Made by a program: the position numbers and the translations under genes. From assembly GCA_927798505.1 (NCBI GenBank), contig CAKMNE010000050.1, forward strand, positions 1 through 8,984: 8,984 nt of DNA. Reading direction: 5' to 3'. The DNA comes from an uncultured Bacteroidales bacterium. GTDB lineage: Bacteria; Bacteroidota; Bacteroidia; Bacteroidales; UBA932. This document shows, piece after piece, positions 1 through 5,869 of the stretch. The notes beneath the pieces were generated by a model that was not told where the DNA came from, searched no databases, and worked only from the letters and a program-made list of their open reading frames with translations. Positions within the stretch are counted from its first letter, which is position 1; the number at the start of each line of letters is the position of its first letter.

Positions 1-101
1 GCCTTCCAGAGGGGGTGAATCCCAAAACGAGGCAAAAAGTCGTCGTTTTGGGATGAACCTGCTTTCTACGGCCTTCTACGAGTGGGTAAATCCCAAAACG
101 A
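1..101. repeat. Imperfect direct repeat (family A), two copies, the second truncated
   Basis: Two related segments lie at 1-30 and 71-101. Both begin GCCTTC, pass through a G-rich stretch and end in the identical 13-mer AATCCCAAAACGA (18-30 and 89-101). A shorter tandem echo, GCTTTCTACG/GCCTTCTACG, is at 61-80. The unit is therefore about 70 bases. The first copy carries a complete hairpin; the second keeps only its left arm and then diverges. The array reaches base 1, so it may continue to the left. No protein-coding function is apparent. It resembles a short interspersed intergenic repeat, but dispersal in the genome cannot be judged from one window. Confidence 0.7.
19..54. other. Perfect 12-bp-stem hairpin within repeat family A
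   Basis: ATCCCAAAACGA (19-30) is exactly complementary to TCGTTTTGGGAT (43-54), with a 12-base loop (31-42). No T-run follows on the plus strand (GAACCTG), and on the minus strand the stem is followed by TCACCCCC, so it is a poor intrinsic terminator in either direction. The left arm recurs alone at 90-101. It is most likely the structural core of a repeat element. Confidence 0.75.
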
Positions 102-146
102 TTTTGAATAACTGTCATAAGAGCACAAAAAGGCATGCAGGCAGTT

Positions 147-460
147 CCTAACGTCACACGTCAGGAGTAAAACTGGCGTGAGAGGCCGATTTTCATCCTA
201 ACGTTATACGTCAGGAAAACCAGGATGTGCCACAGAGGAGCCTGGAAGGCAGGTTGGCAATTTCCTAACGTTTCACGTCCGGAGCTAAAAGTGCGTGGGA
301 GGCCGTTTTTCTTCCCGACGTTACACGTCAGGAAAACTGGGAAGTGCCATAGAGGGGCCTGGAAGGCAGGTTGACAAGTTCCTGACGTCATAGGTCAGGA
401 GTAAAACAGGCGTAGAATGGCGATTTTCGTCCTAACGTTACACGTCAGGAAAACCGGGAA
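147..460. repeat. 117-bp tandem repeat (about 2.7 copies) carrying six 20-bp near-palindromes
   Basis: A 20-base near-palindrome of the form CCTAACGTnnnACGTCAGGA occurs six times, starting at 147, 197, 264, 314, 381 and 431, always in the same orientation. The steps are 50, 67, 50, 67 and 50 bases, so the true repeat unit is 117 bases with two palindromes in each. By hand alignment, unit 1 (147-263) and unit 2 (264-380) agree at about 96 of 117 positions without gaps. Unit 3 (381-460) is cut short where the terminator hairpin starts. The half-sites ACGT are nearly invariant, while the middle three bases vary. The intervening 30- and 47-base spacers also repeat, which rules out a CRISPR. A degenerate partial unit may precede it around 131-146. 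Function is unknown: a mobile palindromic repeat, a protein-binding array or a structured transcript are all possible. Confidence 0.9.
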
Positions 461-480
461 GCACCCCGGCCCCGGGGTGC
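461..480 (-). terminator. Likely intrinsic terminator of the acyl-CoA ligase gene
   Basis: GCACCCCGG (461-469) pairs perfectly with CCGGGGTGC (472-480), giving up to 9 GC-rich base pairs with a very tight loop. It starts 19 bases past the ligase stop codon on the minus strand, and the downstream minus-strand sequence TTCCCGGTTTTCC is moderately T-rich. A smaller stem, GGCGC/GCGCC (485-489 with 494-498), abuts the stop codon. The T tract is imperfect, so termination strength is uncertain. The hairpin also marks the right edge of the tandem repeat block. Confidence 0.55.
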
Positions 481-498
481 CCCGGGCGCGAGGGCGCC

Positions 499-2148
499 TT
501 ACTTATACAGGAACCTTTTGATTGACATCTTAGGTGTCTTGGCAAACGGTTCGCTGACGGTTTCGACCTTGCTGATGCGGGAATAGGCCGGGAGATTCTT
601 GTTGGCGGTCAGACGGATAATCTCAGGGATGTCCGCTACAGCCTGTGCATCCAGTCCGTCCTTCTTTATGGCATCCTGGTCCAGATAAACGAGGGCCACA
701 ATCTTGTTGCCAGCACGTTCAACTACCACTGACTCAAGCACATATGGCTGATTATTGACAATAGCCTCAAGTTCCTCAGGATAGATGTTCTGTCCGTTGG
801 CTGAAAGAATCAGGGACTTTGAGCGTCCTTTGATAAAGATATTGCCCTTCTTGTCAATCACGCCGAGGTCTCCGGTGTGCAGGAAACCATCTTCCGTAAA
901 TGCAGCCTTGGTAGCCTCTTCGTTCTTGTAGTAACCCAGGCAGATGTTCGCTCCCTTGGCGAGAATTTCGCCTGCGACTTTGAACTGGTTCTCGGAATCG
1001 ATTTTCACTTCGGCACAGTCAACAGGTTTGCCGCAGGACCCTTGGGCATATTCCCAAGGATGGGCATAGGCAAGCAGAGGTGCGGCCTCGGTCATTCCAT
1101 AGCCCACAGTGTAGCTGAGCCCGATCTTGTGGAAACACTTCTCCACCTCCGGATTCAGGGCCGCTCCACCCATAATGTATTCCTGCACATTGCCACCGAA
1201 TGCAGCGTCCAGGGAAGAGCGCACTTTCTTGAAGACAATTTGCCTCAGTCCAGGGATATGGCTCAGAATCTTCACCGCAGGCTTGCTGAGAGCCGGTTTG
1301 ACGGAAGACTTGTAGATTTTCTCCATTACGAGAGGAACTGTCAGAACCAGATAAGGCTTGACAGTCTTCATAGCCTTCAGCAGCAGGGATGGAGCCGGCG
1401 ACTTGCCCAGGAAATAGATGCAGGCGCCTCCGCTCAGAGGGTAGAGGAACTCGAACACCAGACCGTAGATGTGGGCCATAGGAAGCATTGAAACAATCTT
1501 GGCTCCCTGAGGTACAGGAATCTTGTTGTGGGCAAAGCTCACGGATGCGCTGACGTTCTCGTAGGAAAGCATCACTCCCTTCGGATCTGAGGTGGTTCCG
1601 GAGGTGTAGTTGATAATGGACAGAGCCTTCAAGTCTTCTGTGAAGAACTTCACGTCAGCAGGGCTGAATCCCTTCGGGTAGGCTGCTGCAAAACTTTGGT
1701 CCAGAGCGGCAAAATCGGCGCTCAATTTCTTGTCCCGGCTGAAAAGCAGGGAGAAATCGTCGCAGTTGATGACGGCCTTGAGCTTCGGCATCTTCTCCGG
1801 GTCCAGTTTGTTCCAGATTTCCTTGTCTGTGAAAAGCAGGACGGAATCCGAGTGGTCAACCAGATTGTTGACGTTGTCAGGATGGAATTCTGCAAGTATA
1901 GGGACTATCACTGTGCCGTAGGTAGTAACGGACAAAAAAGAAACTGCCCATCTGGCAGTGTTTTTTGCGCAGAGGGCAATCTTGTCTCCGATTGCTATCT
2001 GGTTCTCCCTGAAGAGGAGATGGAAACGTGCTATATGTTCGGCAAACTGGCCGAATGTGAATTGCTCGCCCTGAAAGAAACAGAGCGCAGGCTCATCCCA
2101 TTTTTCTTTGATGGTAGCCTCGAGGTTCAGGAGATAATGTTGAATCAT
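499..2148 (-). CDS. AMP-forming long-chain acyl-CoA ligase (AMP-binding family)
   Basis: This 549-residue protein belongs to the ANL adenylating superfamily. It should activate a carboxylic acid, probably a long-chain fatty acid, to an acyl-adenylate and then to acyl-CoA; it has no evident signal peptide or membrane segment. Visible motifs in order are the ATP-phosphate loop YTSGTTSDPKG (181-191), the substrate-site MAHIYG (224-229), YGMTE (350-354), HTGD with the ribose-binding Asp (424-427) and the hinge region GRSKSLILSANGQNIYPEE (441-459). Length is normal for compact bacterial FadD-like ligases. The C-terminal A10 motif reads KTPKMSIKRF (537-546): the position that normally holds the catalytic lysine aligns to Ser542, with lysines at 540 and 544. 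The start is the only nearby ATG (next Met is residue 120). It is transcribed divergently from the HAD-addBA operon, so no functional link is implied. Acyl chain specificity cannot be read from the sequence. Confidence 0.93.
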   Translation of the reverse strand: MIQHYLLNLEATIKEKWDEPALCFFQGEQFTFGQFAEHIARFHLLFRENQIAIGDKIALCAKNTARWAVSFLSVTTYGTVIVPILAEFHPDNVNNLVDHSDSVLLFTDKEIWNKLDPEKMPKLKAVINCDDFSLLFSRDKKLSADFAALDQSFAAAYPKGFSPADVKFFTEDLKALSIINYTSGTTSDPKGVMLSYENVSASVSFAHNKIPVPQGAKIVSMLPMAHIYGLVFEFLYPLSGGACIYFLGKSPAPSLLLKAMKTVKPYLVLTVPLVMEKIYKSSVKPALSKPAVKILSHIPGLRQIVFKKVRSSLDAAFGGNVQEYIMGGAALNPEVEKCFHKIGLSYTVGYGMTEAAPLLAYAHPWEYAQGSCGKPVDCAEVKIDSENQFKVAGEILAKGANICLGYYKNEEATKAAFTEDGFLHTGDLGVIDKKGNIFIKGRSKSLILSANGQNIYPEELEAIVNNQPYVLESVVVERAGNKIVALVYLDQDAIKKDGLDAQAVADIPEIIRLTANKNLPAYSRISKVETVSEPFAKTPKMSIKRFLYK

Positions 2149-2152
2149 AGAA

Positions 2153-2160
2153 CAAATGTA
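2153..2160 (-). promoter_or_regulatory. Candidate Bacteroidota -7 promoter element for the acyl-CoA ligase gene
   Basis: On the minus strand 2160-2153 reads TACATTTG, an exact match to the Bacteroidota TAnnTTTG -7 element. The best -33 candidate is CTTG (2186-2183) with 22 bases between, which is weak. The element ends only 4 bases before the ligase start codon (2148), so the transcript would be leaderless or nearly so if this promoter is used. Confidence 0.45.
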
Positions 2161-2172
2161 TCAAAAAATCGC

Positions 2173-2180
2173 TATATTTG
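2173..2180 (+). promoter_or_regulatory. Candidate Bacteroidota -7 promoter element for the HAD-addB-addA operon
   Basis: TATATTTG at 2173-2180 matches the Bacteroidota TAnnTTTG -7 element exactly. Transcription would begin near 2184-2187 and leave a leader of roughly 15-18 AT-rich bases before the ATG at 2202. No TTTG -33 element is found at the expected distance. No Shine-Dalgarno sequence precedes the ATG, which is common in this phylum. Confidence 0.5.
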
Positions 2181-2201
2181 AGCAAGTAATATTCAAAAAT
2201 T

Positions 2202-3032
2202 ATGCGAAAACCAATAGTCGCGCTGGTTTATGACTTCGACGGGACTCTTTCTCCCGGAAATATGCAGGAATTCGGTTTCATCCAGGCGGTTGGCACCACC
2301 CCGGAGCAGTTCTGGGACATGTCCAACCAGCTTGCGGTGCGGGAGGATGCCTCCAATGTGCTTTCGTACATGAAGATGATGTACGATGAGGCCCACAGCA
2401 AGGGCATCAGCCTGCGCAGTGAGTCATTTCGAGAATTCGGTAAGGATGTGGTCCTTTTCGAAGGTGTGCGCGAATGGTTCAAGCTCATCAACGACTACGG
2501 ACGGAGCCAGGGCGTGAAGGTGGAGCACTACATCAATTCCAGCGGCCTCAAGGAGATAGTCGAAGGCACTCCCATAGCCAAGGAGTTCCGCTACATCTTC
2601 GCGGGATCCTTCATCTACGACGAGAGCGGCGAAGCCGTATGGCCCGGAATAGCGGTGGATTCCACCAACAAGACGCAGTTCCTGTTCAAAATCAACAAGG
2701 GCATTTTCAGCGCACGGGACAACAAGCGCCTGAACGCTTCCATGGCCGAAGAGAAGAAAAGGGTGCCGTTCACCAATATGATATACTTCGGCGACGGAGA
2801 AACCGACGTGCCTTGTATGAAGATAGTATCAATGTTCGGTGGCAACTCGGTGGCCGTTTACAGTCCGGGCAACGACAAGAAGCGTGCTATAGCCCACCGT
2901 CTCAAGAAGCAGGGCCGCGTGCGTTTCACCGTCCCTGCCCAGTACACGCAGGACAGCACGGCCTACAAGCTGGTCTGCGCCATCATAGACAAAATCAAGG
3001 CTGATAACGTTCTTCAGCAGTTTTCCAAATAG
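2202..3032 (+). CDS. HAD-superfamily phosphohydrolase, phosphoserine-phosphatase-like
   Basis: This 276-residue protein is a haloacid dehalogenase-fold hydrolase, expected to be a Mg-dependent cytoplasmic phosphatase acting through an aspartyl-phosphate. Motif I is DFDGTLS, with nucleophile Asp11 and acid/base Asp13. Motif II is the serine in YINSSG (Ser113 or Ser114). Motif IV is FGDGETD, with metal-binding Asp198 and Asp202; a lysine upstream of it would serve as motif III. About 95 residues between motifs I and II form a helical cap like that of the phosphoserine phosphatase group. The substrate is unknown, and small-molecule phosphate removal is only a family-level inference. It is the first gene of a tight operon, ending 3 bases before addB, and a -7 promoter element lies just upstream. 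The spacing suggests co-regulation with DNA-end repair, but nothing in the protein itself points to DNA. Confidence 0.85.
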   Translation: MRKPIVALVYDFDGTLSPGNMQEFGFIQAVGTTPEQFWDMSNQLAVREDASNVLSYMKMMYDEAHSKGISLRSESFREFGKDVVLFEGVREWFKLINDYGRSQGVKVEHYINSSGLKEIVEGTPIAKEFRYIFAGSFIYDESGEAVWPGIAVDSTNKTQFLFKINKGIFSARDNKRLNASMAEEKKRVPFTNMIYFGDGETDVPCMKIVSMFGGNSVAVYSPGNDKKRAIAHRLKKQGRVRFTVPAQYTQDSTAYKLVCAIIDKIKADNVLQQFSK

Positions 3033-3035
3033 AGT

Positions 3036-5867
3036 ATGACTCCATATCTCAAGCAGGTCGCAGCGCATTGGGCGGATGCGCCGGATTTGGGCAGCACCAT
3101 GTTCATATTCCCGAACAGGCGCTCGCTGGTCTTTTTCAAGCACTACCTCGCTCAGGTGGCGTCCGGCAGCGGCTCGCCTTTCCTTGCGCCGCCCATGCTC
3201 ACCATCAACGACTTCTTCTGCCGCGCCACCGGGCGCAGCGCCTCGGACCGCATCACCCTTCTTGTGCGGCTCTACGAGTGCTACCGTCAGGTCAACCCGA
3301 AGGCCGAGACCCTCGACGAATTCATATGCTGGGGCGACGTGCTGCTTGCGGATTTCGATGATGTGGACAAGTACCTTGTGGACGCGCGCAGCCTGTTTGC
3401 CAACATCAGCGAGCTCAAGGATATGGAATATGACTATTCCTACCTGGACGAAAGGCAGGCCGAGGCCATCAGGCGCCTGGCAGGCTATGCGCTGGACCAT
3501 AAGCCGCAAGGCGGCGCCCGCGATGTGAAGGGGGAGTTCGTGACTATGTGGTCCATGCTCTACCGGCTCTACACCGGCTTCCGCTCGGCGCTGGAGGAAA
3601 ACGGCGAGGCCTATGAAGGGCAGATTTACCGCGCTCTGGCGGACAGGCTGGAAAGCGAAAGCATAAGCGATATACTTGCCCAGGCCCTGCCTCAGGTCAG
3701 CGGCTATGTTTTCGTGGGCCTGAATGCCCTGAACGAATGCGAGCGCAAGGTGCTCCGGAAGATGCATTCCGCGGGTCTGGCGCAGTTCAGCTGGGACTAC
3801 GCAGGGCCTGTGATCAGGGCCAAGGGCAACGGCAGCACCCACTTCATGGAGCGTAACCTCGCGGACTTCCCCGGCTCCTTCGTGCCTTCCCCGGAGGGAG
3901 TGGCAAAGCCTGAGGTCATGGTGTGCGGCATCCCTTCGGCTACCGGCCAGGCCAAGCTGCTGCCCGAACTGCTCGCAGAGGTGCCCGAGGACCAGCGCGG
4001 GTTGGACTTTGCCGTGGTGCTGGGCGACGAGACCATGCTGATGAGCGTACTCAACAGCATGCCGCATTGCCCGGAAGGTGTCAATGTGACAATGGGCTAC
4101 CCTCTGGCTTCCAGCGAGTTGGCTGCGCTGATGACGGATGTGATGGCTCTTCAGCTGCACCTGCGCAACAAGGACGGGCAGTGCTTCTTCTACCATAAGC
4201 AGGTGCACGACATCTTCTCCAGCGGACTGTTGAGGGACGCCCTTTCCCCGCAGGAACGCGAGCGGGTCGCCCAGGTGGTCGCCGCTTCCAAGTACTATGT
4301 GCCGCAAGGCGATTTCGGTGACGGGCCGCTGCTGGGCATCATCTTCCGTCCCTGCGCGGACACTCTGCTGGAGTACCTGCTCGACGTGATTGCCGCGCTG
4401 GCGCCTCATCTCGACGACCTGCAAAGGGAGTTCGCCCAGCGCTGGTACCAGCTGGCGCAAAGGCTTAAGGATATGAATCTGGAACTGCTTCCACGCACCA
4501 AGGTGCGCCTGCTGCAGCAGCTTGTGGCGGGCGTGAGCGTGCCTTTCGAGGGAGATCCTTTGGGCGGGTTGCAGGTTATGGGCCCGCTTGAAACCCGCGC
4601 TCTGGACTTCCGTAACCTCGTGATTATGGGGGCGAATGAAAGCGTGTTCCCGCGCAGCTCCATAGCTCCTTCCTTCGTGCCGCCGGAAATACGCAAAGCC
4701 TTCGGTCTTCCGACCTACGAGTATCAGGAGGATGTGTGGGCCTACTATTTCTACAGGATGATATCCCGCGCGGAGAGGGTGTGGATGCTCTTCGACTCCC
4801 GTTCCGAAGGCTTGAACACAGGTGAGGAGAGCCGCTATGTCAAGCAGCTGCAGTACCTGTACGGGGATCACTGCACCCTGCGCCGCATCTCCTGTCAGGC
4901 GGAGGTGCGCAAAAGCGGAGAAAATGAATCCATTCCCAAGACTTTGAGGGAAATCGAGAAAATCAGGAATTCCCGCCTTTCTGCAAGCGCACTGCAGAAA
5001 TACATAAGCTGCAAGGCTCTGTTCTATTACTCCTTCATCGAAGGGCTCAGCCCGGTGGATGAGGTCAGCGAAAGTATGGATGCGGGGATGCTTGGAGAGG
5101 TGTTGCACGGCACTATGCAGGCCCTGTACTGCGGAGAGGAGGCGATGAAGGGAGACTTCCCGGGAGACAAGAGATCCTCCGAAAGGGAATTCAGACCTAT
5201 GCCTGTTGTCAGCTCAGACTACATCAGGAGCTGGCTCGCCCGCGAGGACGAAATCCGCTCGAAGGTGCACAGGCTGATAGCAAGGCAGATGCGCAGCGTC
5301 GAGGTGAGAGGACGAGACCTTGTCACCGCCGACATAATAGTGCGTATGGTAAAGAAGATACTTGAAGAGGACCTCAGGGTGATACGGACTCACGGCGAAA
5401 TGCGTATTCTCGGTCTGGAACTCCGCGAGGAAGTTGAAATAGCAGGACATAAGTTCACCGGCATAATAGACCGTCTGGACTCCTTCCCGGACGGCACGGT
5501 AAGGGTCGTTGACTACAAGACAGGAGGGGATTCTCCGGATGTGCTCGGGCCAGGGCTTGACGTCAGCCTTGTCTTTTCGGAAAAGGACGGACACAGGAAC
5601 AAGGCCGCACTGCAGTTCTACATCTACGACAGGATGGTCGAAAAGAAGCACGGGACCGGGGTGCTCAATGCCATGTATGCGATGTCAGACATCTTCAGGA
5701 ATCCTGTGCCTGAATACCCTCAGAACCCTTTGTGCAACTCCCTCTTCGAGGAGAACATAGGAAAGCTGTTTGAAGAGATGGAGGACCCGACCGTGGACTT
5801 CAGCCTTACTTCCGATGTCAGGAACTGCAGATTCTGTGATTTCAAAAATTTGTGCGGGAGGAATTAG
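3036..5867 (+). CDS. addB: AddB-type subunit of the AddAB helicase-nuclease, with PD-(D/E)XK nuclease and Fe-S cluster
   Basis: This 943-residue protein is the likely AddB partner of the downstream AddA, acting in double-strand break end processing. Residues 1 to about 620 resemble an inactivated UvrD-type helicase: FIFPNRRS near the N-terminus, LETRALDF (518-525), MGANESVFPR (531-540), then a YYFYRMISRAERVWM helical stretch. No GxxGxGKT/S Walker A is present. The C-terminal third is a RecB-like nuclease with His691 (GEVLHGT), Asp812 (GIIDRLD) and Asp826-Tyr-Lys828 (VVDYKTG). Four cysteines fit the AddB iron-sulphur pattern: Cys659 (YISCKA) just before the nuclease and Cys931, Cys934 and Cys940 at the extreme C-terminus (C-x2-C-x5-C). 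It is shorter than Bacillus AddB (about 1,160 residues). It starts 3 bases after the HAD stop with no Shine-Dalgarno, so translational coupling is likely, and it ends 2 bases before addA. The symbol is by domain architecture and gene order. Confidence 0.88.
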   Translation: MTPYLKQVAAHWADAPDLGSTMFIFPNRRSLVFFKHYLAQVASGSGSPFLAPPMLTINDFFCRATGRSASDRITLLVRLYECYRQVNPKAETLDEFICWGDVLLADFDDVDKYLVDARSLFANISELKDMEYDYSYLDERQAEAIRRLAGYALDHKPQGGARDVKGEFVTMWSMLYRLYTGFRSALEENGEAYEGQIYRALADRLESESISDILAQALPQVSGYVFVGLNALNECERKVLRKMHSAGLAQFSWDYAGPVIRAKGNGSTHFMERNLADFPGSFVPSPEGVAKPEVMVCGIPSATGQAKLLPELLAEVPEDQRGLDFAVVLGDETMLMSVLNSMPHCPEGVNVTMGYPLASSELAALMTDVMALQLHLRNKDGQCFFYHKQVHDIFSSGLLRDALSPQERERVAQVVAASKYYVPQGDFGDGPLLGIIFRPCADTLLEYLLDVIAALAPHLDDLQREFAQRWYQLAQRLKDMNLELLPRTKVRLLQQLVAGVSVPFEGDPLGGLQVMGPLETRALDFRNLVIMGANESVFPRSSIAPSFVPPEIRKAFGLPTYEYQEDVWAYYFYRMISRAERVWMLFDSRSEGLNTGEESRYVKQLQYLYGDHCTLRRISCQAEVRKSGENESIPKTLREIEKIRNSRLSASALQKYISCKALFYYSFIEGLSPVDEVSESMDAGMLGEVLHGTMQALYCGEEAMKGDFPGDKRSSEREFRPMPVVSSDYIRSWLAREDEIRSKVHRLIARQMRSVEVRGRDLVTADIIVRMVKKILEEDLRVIRTHGEMRILGLELREEVEIAGHKFTGIIDRLDSFPDGTVRVVDYKTGGDSPDVLGPGLDVSLVFSEKDGHRNKAALQFYIYDRMVEKKHGTGVLNAMYAMSDIFRNPVPEYPQNPLCNSLFEENIGKLFEEMEDPTVDFSLTSDVRNCRFCDFKNLCGRN
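5856..5863 (+). promoter_or_regulatory. Shine-Dalgarno-like site deciding the addA start
   Basis: GGGAGGAA at 5856-5863 sits 6 bases before the ATG at 5870 (9 before a second ATG at 5873), inside the last codons of addB. It is the only strong Shine-Dalgarno-like sequence seen before a gene here. It favours 5870 over the in-frame GTG at 5852, which would place the site inside the coding region. Confidence 0.55.
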
Positions 5868-5869
5868 TT

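Noticed and set aside
19..54. Hairpin as terminator of a gene left of the window
   Set aside because: The stem is strong, but no T-run follows it on either strand, and its left arm recurs as part of a repeat.
2..149. Open frame on the plus strand entering from the left edge (about 48 codons before TAA)
   Set aside because: It consists of hairpin repeat family A and the spacer, with no recognisable protein end. An incoming gene cannot be excluded but is not supported.
161..391. Small minus-strand protein-coding gene of 76 codons
   Set aside because: It lies wholly in the tandem repeat, its internal repetition follows from the 117-base period, and no promoter or ribosome site supports it.
147..450. 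CRISPR array
   Set aside because: The 20-base repeats are regularly spaced, but the spacers (30 and 47 bases, alternating) are themselves repeated and no cas gene is present.
147..450. Integron attC-type recombination sites
   Set aside because: The CCTAAC/GTCAGG arms do not match the RYYYAAC and GTTRRRY core boxes, there are no cassette genes between sites, and no integrase is in the window.
877..1491. 204-codon plus-strand open frame opposite the acyl-CoA ligase
   Set aside because: It is antisense to the ligase motifs A5-A8 and has no family signature or promoter.
2829..5108. 759-codon open frame on the minus strand opposite addB
   Set aside because: It lies antisense to a gene with clear domain motifs. 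Its product is rich in His, Arg, Ala and Gln with no recognisable motif, as expected for the complement of GC-rich codons.
5852..5869. Alternative GTG start for addA at 5852
   Set aside because: It would overlap addB by 16 bases and place the GGGAGGAA site inside the coding region. The ATG at 5870 has this site at proper spacing and gives the usual short lead to the Walker A.
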